Shown here in pieces: positions 1 to 11,109 of a stretch of 64,000 bases of DNA (position 1 is its first letter; every line of letters starts with the position of its first letter). The position numbers were made by a program, and so were the translations under genes. This DNA comes from Ralstonia sp. A12 (lineage in GTDB: Bacteria > Pseudomonadota > Gammaproteobacteria > Burkholderiales > Burkholderiaceae): assembly GCF_000801955.1 (NCBI RefSeq), contig NZ_JSZO01000003.1:62001-126000 (forward strand). The letters run 5' to 3'. The notes beneath the pieces were generated by a model that did not search any database, was not told the origin of the DNA, and saw only the letters and a list, made by a program, of their open reading frames with translations.

Positions 1-312
1 CGCACATGTTGAATTCGATTGTTCGAGGAAAGCAACAGACTGTCAAGGCTACCAAAGGTGGGTTTGTGGCGAAAATCGGTCAGTTTCAGAAGAGGTTTTG
101 CTCGAAATTCCGTAAATCGTCCCCACCTGCCGAAAACGTTCGGCATCCAGGTCCGGCGCGCGCCCCGTTTCCAGCCCTCGGCTGGCCGGCGGAATGCCCC
201 TCGCCCGGAGTGCCGACAGGCGAACGCAATTCAGGCCAAACCATTTGCAGGGCTTGAAATCGGCGTTATTTCCCTAAATTGCGAAGTCGAAAGGAGTGGT
301 TAGAATAAGACC
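1..312. other. Upstream region of clpS, no gene seen
   Basis: No reading frame here has a credible protein composition. The left end may carry the promoter of a gene lying outside the window. The last 35 bases hold the putative clpS promoter, described separately. Nothing else supportable was seen. Confidence 0.6.
279..306 (+). promoter_or_regulatory. Putative clpS promoter with -10 very close to the start codon
   Basis: TTGCGA (279-284) and TAGAAT (301-306) are separated by 16 bases and resemble sigma-70 elements. Only six bases separate the -10 from the clpS ATG at 313, so transcription from it would begin at or next to the start codon. A purine-rich AAGGAG lies at 291-296, but that is 16 bases from the ATG, too far for a normal Shine-Dalgarno. 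An in-frame TAG at 301 excludes any earlier start. Confidence 0.4.
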
Positions 313-635
313 ATGGCAATCCGGCAAGCGACCACTCCACAACACGATGCAGGCACCGTCCTCGAGCGGAAAGAGCAAGCGCTCAAACCGCCCGCGATGT
401 ACAAGGTGCTGCTGCTCAACGACGACTACACCCCGATGGAATTCGTCGTGATGATCCTTCAGCAATATTTCAGCAAAGATCGGGAGACCGCCACGCAGAT
501 CATGCTGACGGTGCATCGGGAAGGTAAGGGCGTGTGCGGTCTCTACACCCGGGATATCGCCGCGACGAAGGTGGAATTAGTGTCAACCCATGCACGGCAG
601 GCGGGTCACCCGCTGCAGTGTGTGATGGAGGAAGC

Positions 636-639
<4 letters not shown>
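313..639 (+). CDS. clpS: ClpS, adaptor of the ClpAP protease
   Basis: This 108-residue protein is the N-end-rule adaptor that binds substrates with destabilising N-terminal residues and delivers them to the ClpA ATPase in the cytoplasm. The family core is clear: a disordered N-terminus (residues 1-28), then [17 protein letters not shown] with the Asn-Asp pair that contacts the substrate amino terminus, and a C-terminal half with HREGKGVCG, a well-conserved family stretch. Length is normal. The stop overlaps the clpA start (ATGA), so the two are translationally coupled. There is no correctly spaced Shine-Dalgarno before the ATG. Confidence 0.97.
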
Positions 640-2924
<2,285 letters not shown>

Positions 2925-2943
2925 CGTTCAGTCGCTCCAAACA

Positions 2944-2976
2944 AAACGGCCCGGAATTTCCGGGCCGTTTTTTGTT
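2944..2976. terminator. Bidirectional intrinsic terminator between clpA and dut
   Basis: An 11-bp stem (AAACGGCCCGG with CCGGGCCGTTT) around a short AT-rich loop is followed by a T run on the plus strand. The other strand also carries T-rich sequence after the stem. It lies between the convergent clpA and dut genes and can end both transcripts. Confidence 0.9.
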
Positions 2977-2989
2977 GCGTGGACGCTGT

Positions 2990-3436
2990 TCAGTGGCGAC
3001 CGGTGCTGCCGAAGCCACCCGCGCCGCGATCGCTCTCGGCAAAGTCGTCGACGATGTTCAGCTCAGCCTGGACTACCGGCACGATCACGAGTTGCGCCAG
3101 GCGCTCCATCGGGTTGAGCACGAACGCCGTGCTGCCACGGTTCCATGTGCTGACCATCAACTGGCCTTGGTAGTCCGAGTCGATCAGGCCGACGAGGTTG
3201 CCCAGCACGATACCGTGCTTGTGACCCATGCCCGAGCGCGGCAGGATCAGCGCCGCATAGCCCGGGTCGGCCAGGTGGATGGCCATGCCGGTCGGGATCA
3301 GGTGCGTGGTACCCGGTTCGATGGTGAGCGGGGCGTCGATGCAGGCGCGCAGGTCCAGCCCGGCGCTGCCGGTGGTGGCGTACTGCGGGAGTTGTTCGTG
3401 CAGGCGGGCGTCGAGGATCTTGACGTCGAGTTTCAT
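2990..3436 (-). CDS. dut: Deoxyuridine 5'-triphosphate nucleotidohydrolase (dUTPase)
   Basis: Hydrolyses dUTP to dUMP and pyrophosphate, keeping uracil out of DNA and supplying dUMP for thymidylate synthesis. The 148-residue protein has the trimeric dUTPase motifs in order: GSAGLDLRA (motif 1, about 23-31), [12 protein letters not shown] (motif 2), [15 protein letters not shown] (motif 3 with the catalytic Asp), [11 protein letters not shown] (motif 4) and the C-terminal lid [10 protein letters not shown] (motif 5). Its ATG overlaps the stop of the upstream flavin-dependent monooxygenase gene (ATGA), so it is the last gene of the coaBC operon. coaBC and dut are also neighbours in many other proteobacteria. 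Confidence 0.97.
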   Translation of the reverse strand: MKLDVKILDARLHEQLPQYATTGSAGLDLRACIDAPLTIEPGTTHLIPTGMAIHLADPGYAALILPRSGMGHKHGIVLGNLVGLIDSDYQGQLMVSTWNRGSTAFVLNPMERLAQLVIVPVVQAELNIVDDFAESDRGAGGFGSTGRH

Positions 3437-4476
3437 GCGGGGCAGGCGGAAGAGGTTGCAGAAACCGGAGATGGTAGCGCAAACGCCTCGGCCAGCAGCT
3501 CGTAGGAACGCAAGCGGGCCTTGTAGCTCGGGGCGACGGTCAGCACGATCAGTTCATCGGCGACGAAGCGGTCTTTGAGCGCGAGCATCTGGTCAGTGAT
3601 GGACTCGGGTGTGCCGATGATGCTGCGCGGCCGTTCGCGCATGACGATCGCCTGGTCGCGCTCAGTGTAGACGTGGGCTTCGCCTTGCTCGACAGTCGGG
3701 ATCGGGCCGTTGGCGCCGAGTGCCATTTGCAGGCGACGCAGGTCCACTGCCGCTTCATAGCGGCGCGCTTCGGCTTCCGTATCGGCTGCGATCACGAAGA
3801 CGGCGGCGGCGCTGTAGGGGCGCGCATCGTAGCCGGGTTCGAAATCGGTGCGGTACTGCTGCGCGACGATGTGGCCGACGTGCGGGTTGATGAAGTGCGC
3901 AAACGCGAAGCGAATGCCCAGGCGAGCCGCCAGCGCACCGCCGAAATCGCTGGAGCCCAGCATCCACAGTTCGGGCTTGGTATCGATCTCGGGTTGCAGG
4001 AGCACACCGTAAGCGGGGTGATCGGACGGCAGCGTGCCCGTCAGGTGCCAGATCAGTTCCTGCACCTGCTGCGGGAAGATGTCGCCGCGGTTGTAGTCCC
4101 CCATGGCCACGGCTGCTGCGGTACGCATGTCGCCGCCGGGTGCGCGGCCGACGCCGAGGTCGATACGGTTCGGGAACAGCGCCTCCAGCAGGCGGAACTG
4201 CTCGGCCAGCTTGAACGGGCTGTAGTAGGGCAGCATCACGCCACCGGAGCCGACGCGCAGGTGTTTCGTGGCACTCGCCACGCGGGCGATCATCACTTCT
4301 GGCGCGGGGTTGCTCACGCCACGCAGGCCGTGGTGCTCGGCGCACCAGTAGCGCGTGTAGCCGAGTGAATCGGCGAGCTGTGCAAGGTCGACCGTTGCGG
4401 CGATGGCATCGCGCGCGCTGTGGCCGTAGATGACGGGGCTCTGGTCGAGGACGGACAGGCGGATCGGTGCGCTCAT
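3433..4476 (-). CDS. LLM-class flavin-dependent oxidoreductase, YhbW-like
   Basis: This 347-residue cytoplasmic protein belongs to the luciferase-like monooxygenase superfamily and looks like the E. coli YhbW type. Visible family features are RYWCAEHHG near the N-terminus, [15 protein letters not shown], then [10 protein letters not shown], and [18 protein letters not shown]. It should bind FMN and use reduced flavin or an F420-like cofactor, but the substrate cannot be read from sequence. It overlaps coaBC and dut by four bases each. That overlap ties an apparently non-essential oxidoreductase to CoA and dUTP metabolism. Confidence 0.85.
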   Translation of the reverse strand: MSAPIRLSVLDQSPVIYGHSARDAIAATVDLAQLADSLGYTRYWCAEHHGLRGVSNPAPEVMIARVASATKHLRVGSGGVMLPYYSPFKLAEQFRLLEALFPNRIDLGVGRAPGGDMRTAAAVAMGDYNRGDIFPQQVQELIWHLTGTLPSDHPAYGVLLQPEIDTKPELWMLGSSDFGGALAARLGIRFAFAHFINPHVGHIVAQQYRTDFEPGYDARPYSAAAVFVIAADTEAEARRYEAAVDLRRLQMALGANGPIPTVEQGEAHVYTERDQAIVMRERPRSIIGTPESITDQMLALKDRFVADELIVLTVAPSYKARLRSYELLAEAFALPSPVSATSSACPA

Positions 4477-5678
4477 GGTCGCACCCCGTGCACCCGGTCG
4501 GCGATGGCGGCGACGATCTGGCGCGCCAGCGTCAGCTTGTCGGCGCGCGGCAGGCGGGTGATGCCGCTCGCGTCGAACAGTGCGACTTCGTTGTCGTCAC
4601 GGCCGAAGGTCTGGTGGCCGAGGTTGCCGACCAGCAGCGGAATCCCTTTCTTCTGGCGCTTGGCCTCGCCGAACTCTTCCAGGCGTTCGGTCTCGGCTGC
4701 AAAACCGACGCAGAACGGCGCGTTCGGGCGACGAGCAACGCCAGCGAGGATGTCAGGGTTCTGCGTGAACGTGAGCGTTGGCACGTCGATGTCGTTCTGC
4801 TTCTTGAGCTTCTGATCGGCGGCCTGTGCGACGCGCCAGTCGGCCACGGCGGCCACGGCGATAAAGATGTCGTTCTTGGTGGCGTCCAGCTCGCGCATGA
4901 CGGCGTCGTGCATCTGCTGCGCGGTCTGCACGTCGATGCGCAGCACGCCGGCGGGCGTGTCTTGATGACAAGGCCCAGCCACGAGCGTGACTTCCGCCCC
5001 GGCCTGCGACGCGGCACGCGCGAGCGCAAAGCCCATCTTGCCGCTGGAAAGATTCGTGATGCCACGCACGGGGTCGATTGGCTCGAACGTCGGGCCGGCG
5101 GTCAGCAGTACGCGGTGGCCGCGCAGTAGCTTCGGTTGGAAAAAGCCGATGAGCTGCTCGACGATGTCTTCCGGCTCGAGCATGCGGCCATCGCCAACTT
5201 CGCCGCAGGCCTGGTTACCGGCGTCGGGGCCGAGCAGGGTGACGTCATCGGCGTGCAGTTGGGCGGCGTTGCGCTGCGTGGCGGCCGCGGCCCACATCTG
5301 CCGGTTCATGGCGGGGGCGACGAGCAGCGGGCAGTCGCGCGCGATGCACAGCGTGGAGAGCAGATCGTCGGCCATGCCGTGCGCGAGCTTGGCCAGGAAA
5401 TCTGTCGAGGCTGGAGCGATGACGATGGCATCCGCCTCGCGCGAGAGGTCGATGTGCGCCATGTTGTTGCCGATCCGGCCGTCCCACTGCGAGGTGAAGA
5501 CCGGGCGGCCCGAGAGCGCCTGCATCGTCACCGGCGTGATGAAGTGCGTGGCGGCGTCGGTCATCACCACCTGCACAGTGGCGCCGGCCTTGGCCAGCAG
5601 CCGCACCAGCTCGGCCGACTTGTAGCACGCGATGCCGCCGGTCAGGCCGAGCACGAAATGTTTGCCTTGCAGTTCCAT
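4473..5678 (-). CDS. coaBC: Bifunctional phosphopantothenoylcysteine decarboxylase / phosphopantothenate-cysteine ligase
   Basis: Catalyses two consecutive steps of coenzyme A synthesis: joining cysteine to 4'-phosphopantothenate (CoaB) and decarboxylating the product (CoaC). The 401-residue protein starts MELQGKHFVLGLTGGIACYK. The N-terminal flavodoxin-like CoaC domain (about 1-190) includes the catalytic His region MAHIDLSREAD and PAMNRQMW. The CoaB domain follows from GHRVLLTAGPTFEPID, with ITNLSSGKMG and a lysine-rich KLKKQ loop. The ATG at 5678 fits the family; the frame extends 22 codons upstream without a plausible N-terminus. The stop overlaps the LLM gene start. Confidence 0.96.
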   Translation of the reverse strand: MELQGKHFVLGLTGGIACYKSAELVRLLAKAGATVQVVMTDAATHFITPVTMQALSGRPVFTSQWDGRIGNNMAHIDLSREADAIVIAPASTDFLAKLAHGMADDLLSTLCIARDCPLLVAPAMNRQMWAAAATQRNAAQLHADDVTLLGPDAGNQACGEVGDGRMLEPEDIVEQLIGFFQPKLLRGHRVLLTAGPTFEPIDPVRGITNLSSGKMGFALARAASQAGAEVTLVAGPCHQDTPAGVLRIDVQTAQQMHDAVMRELDATKNDIFIAVAAVADWRVAQAADQKLKKQNDIDVPTLTFTQNPDILAGVARRPNAPFCVGFAAETERLEEFGEAKRQKKGIPLLVGNLGHQTFGRDDNEVALFDASGITRLPRADKLTLARQIVAAIADRVHGVRP

Positions 5679-5824
5679 AAATACCCGCTTGGGAATGCGA
5701 TTGACGCAATGTGCATGGGCAGGTACAACCCTTGGCCGGGTCACCTGTCGAACACTGGCGATGATACCGGCTCGGGGCTTGCCTCGCCGGAGGCCCGATA
5801 TTCCCTCAAATACTGATTCCCAAT

Positions 5825-6391
5825 ATGGTTTTCCGTTTCTTCCGCAATGTATTGGCGGTGATTGGTGCGCTGTCCATTGTTGCCTTCATCGCCGGGGCGG
5901 TGCTGGTGTATGGAGCCAAGCAATGGCTGCGGGAGGAATCGGTGCCGGCGCACGCCGACGTGATTGTCGTGCTGGGTGGTGAGTCGAGCCAGCGTGTGAT
6001 CGGTGCGGCCGAGCTGTACCACGCGGGCGTGGCGCCGCGCGTGTTTGTGAGCGGCGAGGGCGATTGCCGGGTGATCGTGCGGCGTCTGGTGATGACTGGC
6101 GTGCCGGCAGACCGCATTGGCCGCGAGTGCCAATCCGGCAGCACCATGGAGAACGCCGAGATGACGCGCCAGGCGCTGGAGGGGCAGCAGATACAGAGTG
6201 CCGTGCTGGTCACGAGCTGGTACCACACTGGCCGCGCACTGAAGGTGTTCCGCGCGGTCTGGCCCGAGGTGACGTGGGGCGTGCGCGGCGTGTTTGCCGG
6301 CGACACGCTCTCCAAGACGTTCCCGGTCTACGAGAGCGGGACCATCCTGGCGGAGTACATCAAGCGGGCGTGGTACTCCGTGCGCTATTGA
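5825..6391 (+). CDS. DUF218 / YdcF-family inner-membrane protein
   Basis: A 188-residue protein with one N-terminal membrane anchor (about residues 7-30) followed by a DUF218 domain on the outer face or in the periplasm. Visible family features are DVIVVLGG, VSGEGD, STMENAEMTRQAL and VTSWYHTGRALKVFR. E. coli relatives include YdcF, SanA and ElyC; some are implicated in envelope or lipid-carrier metabolism, but this subgroup has no firm activity. It stands alone on the plus strand between two minus-strand operons, divergent from coaBC and convergent with lspA. Confidence 0.85.
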   Translation: MVFRFFRNVLAVIGALSIVAFIAGAVLVYGAKQWLREESVPAHADVIVVLGGESSQRVIGAAELYHAGVAPRVFVSGEGDCRVIVRRLVMTGVPADRIGRECQSGSTMENAEMTRQALEGQQIQSAVLVTSWYHTGRALKVFRAVWPEVTWGVRGVFAGDTLSKTFPVYESGTILAEYIKRAWYSVRY

Positions 6392-6416
6392 TGGTTGAGG
6401 AGGGCTGAGCCGACAA

Positions 6417-6436
6417 GGGCCGCGCATTGGCGGCCC
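6417..6436. terminator. GC-rich hairpin between ydcF-like gene and lspA (weak terminator)
   Basis: GGGCCGC (6417-6423) pairs with GCGGCCC (6430-6436) across a six-base loop in the 55-bp gap between convergent genes. Neither side has a convincing T run, so this is at best a weak or Rho-assisted terminator. Confidence 0.35.
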
Positions 6437-6446
6437 CAGGGGGATG

Positions 6447-6989
6447 TCAGCGACGCACGCGCCGCAGTTCGTCGATGATGAGCAGCACCGCGCCGATGCA
6501 GATGCCGCAGTCCGCCACGTTGAAGGCAGGCCAGTGGTAACCATTCAGGTGGAAGTCGAGAAAGTCCACCACGTGACCGTAGATGACGCGGTCAATCACG
6601 TTGCCCAGCGCGCCACCCAGGATCAGCGCCAGCGCGAAGCAGAACATCTTCTGCCCGCTGTGCCGCTTGAGCAGCCAGACGATGAACACCGCTGCCGCCA
6701 CCCCCAGGGCCGTGAAGAACCAGCGCTGCCAGCCACCAGCCGCCGCCAGAAACGAGAACGCCGCGCCCTTGTTGTAGGCCAGCACCAAGTTGAAGAACCC
6801 GGTGATGGGGCGCGACTCACCCCAGGTGAAGGTCTTGCTGATGGCAACCTTGGTCAACTGGTCCAGCAGGATCCAGATGACGGCCAGGCCCAGCCACGGG
6901 CCCACGCCATGACCGCCGCCGCCACTGCGCGAGACCGCTTTGCTCTTGCCGTTGTTGCCGCTGTTACGCGCCGCCCGAGTTGTCGCCAT
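6447..6989 (-). CDS. lspA: Lipoprotein signal peptidase (signal peptidase II)
   Basis: Inner-membrane aspartic protease that cleaves signal peptides from diacylated prolipoproteins. The 180-residue protein has a charged 24-residue N-terminal extension rich in Gly, Ser and Arg, then four membrane segments. The two catalytic-aspartate motifs are present: [10 protein letters not shown] and [12 protein letters not shown]. The ATG overlaps the ileS stop by one base (TAATG), so it is coupled to ileS. The window contains at least one lipoprotein substrate, the LivJ-type binding protein at 27 kb. Confidence 0.96.
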   Translation of the reverse strand: MATTRAARNSGNNGKSKAVSRSGGGGHGVGPWLGLAVIWILLDQLTKVAISKTFTWGESRPITGFFNLVLAYNKGAAFSFLAAAGGWQRWFFTALGVAAAVFIVWLLKRHSGQKMFCFALALILGGALGNVIDRVIYGHVVDFLDFHLNGYHWPAFNVADCGICIGAVLLIIDELRRVRR

Positions 6990-9868
6990 TACGCCGCGCT
7001 CCGTTGTTCACCGGCGCCGAACAGGTTGTCAGTGCAGCGCTTGCAAAGGGTCGGGTGGGCCGCGTCGTGGCCGACGTCAGCGCGGTAGTGCCAGCAGCGC
7101 TCGCACTTGGCGTGCGAAGACGGCACCACGCTGATCAGCAGGTCGCCGCCTTCCGGCGCACGCTCCAGCTTGGCGGCCGACGTGATCAGCACGAAGCGCA
7201 GGTCGTCGTTGAGGCTGGCCAATGCGTCGTACACCGTGTCGCCTGCTGCGACGGTCACTTCCGCCTGCAGCGACGAGCCGATCTTGCCGTCGATGCGCAG
7301 GGCTTCCAGCTGCTTGGTCACCTCGCCGCGCACGTTGCGGATGGCGGCCCACTTCTCCAGCAGGGCGCTGGCGCCTTGCGGCACCGGGGCGTCGTAGTAG
7401 GTACTGGTGAAGATGGTGTCGGTGTGCTCCGTGCCGTGTGCGAACACCTGCCACGCTTCTTCCGCCGTGAACGACAGGAACGGTGCCATCCAGTGCAGCA
7501 TCGCCTGGGTGATGTGGTACAGCGCGTTCTGTGCCGAGCGGCGCGCCACCGAATCCGGCGCCGTGGTGTACAGGCGATCCTTCAGCACGTCGAGGTAGAA
7601 GCCGCCCAGGTCTTCCGAGCAGAACGTCTGCAGCTTGGACACCACCGGGTGGAACTCGTACACGTCGTAGTGCGACAGCACTTCCTTCTGCAGCGCGTCG
7701 GTCATCGCCACGGCGTAGCGGTCGATCTCGAGCCATTGCTCGGTCGGCAGCGCGTGCTTGGCGTGGTCGTAGTCTGTCAGGTTGGCGAGCAGGAAGCGCA
7801 GCGTGTTGCGGATGCGGCGGTAGCCTTCCACCACGCGCTTCAGGATCTCGTCCGAGATGGCGAGTTCGCCCGAGTAGTCGGTCGAGGCCACCCACAGGCG
7901 GATGATCTCGGCGCCCATCTTGTTGGCGATTTCCTGCGGCGCGATCGTGTTGCCGATCGACTTGGACATCTTGCGGCCTTCGCCATCGACCGTGAAGCCG
8001 TGCGTGAGCAGGCCCTTGTACGGCGGCTTGCCGTACAGCATCGAGGCGGTCAGCAGCGACGAGTGGAACCAGCCGCGATGCTGGTCGGAGCCTTCCAGGT
8101 ACAGGTCAGCCAGGCGACCATCCGGCAGATCAGCCGACGCGTCGTACAGGTCAGCCGCATGCGAGCCGCGGATGACGTGCCAGTGCGTCGTGCCCGAGTC
8201 GAACCACACGTCGAGCGTGTCGCGGTTCTTCTCGTACATGTCGGCGTCATCGCCGAGCAGTTCGCGCGGGTTGAGCGTTTGCCACGCTTCGATGCCGCTC
8301 TTTTCGATGCGCTGGGCAACCTGCTCCAGCAGCTCGGGCGTGCGCGGATGCAGCGCGCCGGTTTCCTTGTGCACGAAGAAGGCCATCGGTACGCCCCATT
8401 GGCGCTGGCGCGAGAGCGTCCAGTCCGGGCGATTGGCGATCATGTTGTGCAGGCGCTGCTTGCCCCACGACGGGTAGAACGCGGTGGCGTCGATGCCGGC
8501 CAGCGCGGTTTCGCGCAGCGTGCCGTTGCCGTCGTTGGGCTGCACGTCCATCCCCGCGAACCACTGCGACGTGGCACGGTAGATGATCGGCGTCTTGTGG
8601 CGCCAGCAGTGCATGTAGCTGTGCGGGTGCTTGTGTGCGTCGAACAGGTTGCCGGAGTCGCGCAGCACGTCGACGATCTTCGGGTTGGCATCCCAGATCA
8701 GCTGGCCGCCGAACAGCGGCAGGGTGGATGCGTACACGCCGTTGCCCATCACCGGGTTGATGATGTCGGCGTCGACCATGCCGTGCGCCTTGCACGACTG
8801 GAAATCTTCCACGCCATAGGCAGGCGCGGAGTGCACGATGCCGGTACCGGTATCGGTAGTCACGTAGTCGCCCAGGTAGACAGGCGACAGGCGGTCATAG
8901 CCCGCATCCATCTTGGCGAGCGGGTGGTGGAAGCGCACGAGCGACAGCGCAGCACCCTCGCACGTGGCCAGCACAGTGCCTTCAAGCTTCCAGTTCTGCA
9001 GGCAGGCTTCGACGCGCTCCTTGGCGACGATCAGCAGGCCGCGCGTCGAATCGACCAGCGCGTATTCGATTTCCGGGTGCAGGTTCAGCGCCTGGTTGGA
9101 GGGGATCGTCCACGGCGTGGTGGTCCAGATCACGATCCAGCCCGGCTTGGCCTTGAGCACATCCGCGCCCACATGGAAGGCGCTCGACAGTGCGTCGATA
9201 TCGGCAAACGGGAAGCCGACGTCGATCGACAGGTCGGTACGGTCGGCGTATTCGACTTCCGCTTCCGCCAGCGCCGAGCCGCAGTCGAAGCACCAGTTGA
9301 CCGGCTTCAGGCCGCGGAACACATAGCCCTTTTCCAGGATCTTGCCCAGCGCACGGACTTCATCCGCTTCGTTGCGGAAGTTCATCGTCAGGTACGGATC
9401 GGCCCAGTCGCCCAGCACGCCCAGGCGCTCGAAGTCGACCTTCTGGCGGGCGATCTGGCCGGTGGCGTAGGCACGCGCCTTCTCTTGCACTTCCTTGACG
9501 GGCAGGCCCTTGCCGAACTGCTTTTCGATCTGGATCTCGATCGGCATGCCGTGGCAATCCCAGCCCGGCACGTAGACGGCGTCCAGGCCGGTCAGGCCGC
9601 GCGCCTTGATCACCATGTCCTTGAGGATCTTGTTGACCGCGTGGCCGATGTGCAGATCACCGTTGGCGTACGGCGGGCCGTCGTGCAGGATGAACTTCTT
9701 GGCGCCCTTGCGAGCGGCGCGAATCTTCTTGTAGAGCTGCTTGTCCTGCCACTGCTTGACCCATTGCGGCTCGCGTTTGGGCAGGTCGCCGCGCATGGGG
9801 AACGGGGTGTCCAGCAGGTTGACCGGGTACTTGCTTTTCTCCGGCGTGGGCTTCTTGGAATCGGACAT
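6989..9868 (-). CDS. ileS: Isoleucyl-tRNA synthetase
   Basis: Charges tRNA-Ile with isoleucine and edits valine. The 959-residue class I synthetase has the HIGH motif in [13 protein letters not shown], an editing (CP1) domain, the KMSKS motif in [11 protein letters not shown], and a C-terminal zinc module [10 protein letters not shown]...LCKRC. The ATG at 9868 ([17 protein letters not shown]) is preferred; a TTG 27 bases upstream is possible but has no better ribosome site. It lies between ribF and lspA in the conserved ribF-ileS-lspA order. The 105-bp gap to ribF shows no terminator. Confidence 0.98.
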   Translation of the reverse strand: MSDSKKPTPEKSKYPVNLLDTPFPMRGDLPKREPQWVKQWQDKQLYKKIRAARKGAKKFILHDGPPYANGDLHIGHAVNKILKDMVIKARGLTGLDAVYVPGWDCHGMPIEIQIEKQFGKGLPVKEVQEKARAYATGQIARQKVDFERLGVLGDWADPYLTMNFRNEADEVRALGKILEKGYVFRGLKPVNWCFDCGSALAEAEVEYADRTDLSIDVGFPFADIDALSSAFHVGADVLKAKPGWIVIWTTTPWTIPSNQALNLHPEIEYALVDSTRGLLIVAKERVEACLQNWKLEGTVLATCEGAALSLVRFHHPLAKMDAGYDRLSPVYLGDYVTTDTGTGIVHSAPAYGVEDFQSCKAHGMVDADIINPVMGNGVYASTLPLFGGQLIWDANPKIVDVLRDSGNLFDAHKHPHSYMHCWRHKTPIIYRATSQWFAGMDVQPNDGNGTLRETALAGIDATAFYPSWGKQRLHNMIANRPDWTLSRQRQWGVPMAFFVHKETGALHPRTPELLEQVAQRIEKSGIEAWQTLNPRELLGDDADMYEKNRDTLDVWFDSGTTHWHVIRGSHAADLYDASADLPDGRLADLYLEGSDQHRGWFHSSLLTASMLYGKPPYKGLLTHGFTVDGEGRKMSKSIGNTIAPQEIANKMGAEIIRLWVASTDYSGELAISDEILKRVVEGYRRIRNTLRFLLANLTDYDHAKHALPTEQWLEIDRYAVAMTDALQKEVLSHYDVYEFHPVVSKLQTFCSEDLGGFYLDVLKDRLYTTAPDSVARRSAQNALYHITQAMLHWMAPFLSFTAEEAWQVFAHGTEHTDTIFTSTYYDAPVPQGASALLEKWAAIRNVRGEVTKQLEALRIDGKIGSSLQAEVTVAAGDTVYDALASLNDDLRFVLITSAAKLERAPEGGDLLISVVPSSHAKCERCWHYRADVGHDAAHPTLCKRCTDNLFGAGEQRSAA

Positions 9869-9973
9869 GGTGTGATGTGGGGCAGATTCGGGCAATTCGG
9901 ATCGATGCAGCGCGCCGGATCAGTGCAGAGCGCGTGCGCGGTGTGGCTTTCGGGCGGTGCGTGTGGCAACCGC

Positions 9974-10972
9974 CTACTGAATTCGGTCGGTGGCGGAGGT
10001 GGCGAAGTCTCGCCGCAGCGCGGGTGATTCACCGGCCGGCGGAATCGGCAGACCGAAGAAGTTGCGGGCGTCGATGCAGTCCTGCGCGATGGCATCTTTC
10101 AGCGCATCGAGCGAATCGAAGCGGGCCTCATCGCGCAGCTTCTTCATGAATTCCACGCGGACCAGCTTGCCGTAGACGCTGGCGTTGTAATCGAAGATGT
10201 GCACTTCCAGCAGCACGCGGCCGGAATCATCCACCGTCGGGCGCACGCCGATGCTGGCGACGGCGGGCAATGGCTTGTCAGCCAGCCCATGCACCTGCAC
10301 GACAAAGATGCCTGCCACCGCCGGCTTTTTATGGGAGATGCGCAGGTTCAGCGTCGGGAAACCCAGCGAGCGGCCGAGCTTCTGCCCATGCACCACGTGC
10401 CCGCTGATGGCGTAACCGTGGCCGAGCAGGCGGCGCGCGTGTTCCAGGTCACCGGCGGCCAGTGCCTCGCGCACGGCCGAGCTGGAGATGCGGATGCCGG
10501 ACTCCGACACCGAGCCCATCTGCTCGACCTCGAAACCGAACTGGGCGCCGGCAGCCTGCAGGTAAGTGAAATCGCCCGCGCGCTTGGCGCCGAAACGGAA
10601 GTCGTCGCCCACCAGCAGCCAGCGCGTGTGCAGGCCGTCGACCAGTACGTTGCGCACGAACTCATCCGGCGTCTGGCCAGCGAAATGCGCGTTGAAGTGC
10701 TCCACGACCACCCGGTCCACGCCCTGGCGGCGCAGGCTTTCCAGCTTGTCGCGCAGCAGCGCGATGCGCGTGGGCGCGCGGTCCGGCATGAAGAACTCGC
10801 GCGGATGCGGCTCGAAGGTCATGACCGTGAGCGGCAACCCGCGTGCGTCGGCCGCCGCACGCGCGCGGGCCAGCAGCGACTGGTGGCCACGGTGCACGCC
10901 GTCGAAGTTGCCGATGGTCAGCGCGCAGGGCGCACGACTTTCAGCGTTGGGCAGGCCGCGAAAGACTTTCAC
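9974..10972 (-). CDS. ribF: Bifunctional riboflavin kinase / FAD synthetase
   Basis: Phosphorylates riboflavin to FMN and adenylates FMN to FAD. The 332-residue protein begins at a GTG (10972) giving VKVFRGLPNAES. The N-terminal nucleotidyltransferase domain carries GNFDGVHRGHQ (the HxGH-like motif), TFEPHPREFF and the strand ending in ISSSAVREAL. The C-terminal riboflavin kinase domain has GRSLGFPTLNLRI. The open frame continues 63 codons upstream but that part is low-quality and crosses the predicted promoter, so the GTG is chosen. No FMN riboswitch is present in the short leader. Confidence 0.93.
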   Translation of the reverse strand: MKVFRGLPNAESRAPCALTIGNFDGVHRGHQSLLARARAAADARGLPLTVMTFEPHPREFFMPDRAPTRIALLRDKLESLRRQGVDRVVVEHFNAHFAGQTPDEFVRNVLVDGLHTRWLLVGDDFRFGAKRAGDFTYLQAAGAQFGFEVEQMGSVSESGIRISSSAVREALAAGDLEHARRLLGHGYAISGHVVHGQKLGRSLGFPTLNLRISHKKPAVAGIFVVQVHGLADKPLPAVASIGVRPTVDDSGRVLLEVHIFDYNASVYGKLVRVEFMKKLRDEARFDSLDALKDAIAQDCIDARNFFGLPIPPAGESPALRRDFATSATDRIQ

Positions 10973-11056
10973 GAGAGGCGTCGGTGATCGAGGAAAAAAG
11001 AAACTGTTTTCGTGCCGGATTGACGTGACAATCCGCAAAAATCCAGCAAAACGCAC

Positions 11057-11062
11057 ATTATA
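11057..11062 (-). promoter_or_regulatory. Putative -10 element of the ribF-ileS-lspA operon
   Basis: A perfect TATAAT on the minus strand, preceded by TTA, lies about 85 bases upstream of the ribF GTG. No good -35 is visible at 16-18 bases. The divergent sensor kinase gene begins about 50 bases to the right. Confidence 0.45.
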
Positions 11063-11109
11063 TAAGGGATTGCCCCAGCGCCGGCGGGCGCGAGGGCGAA
11101 CGGGCAGCG

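Noticed and set aside
6980-10027. A 1015-codon open frame opposite ileS and part of ribF
   Set aside because: It lies antisense to intact ileS with all synthetase motifs; its sequence shows no domain and reflects codon bias.
10973-11056. FMN riboswitch before ribF
   Set aside because: The leader from the predicted start is only about 80 bases and lacks the conserved RFN pattern.
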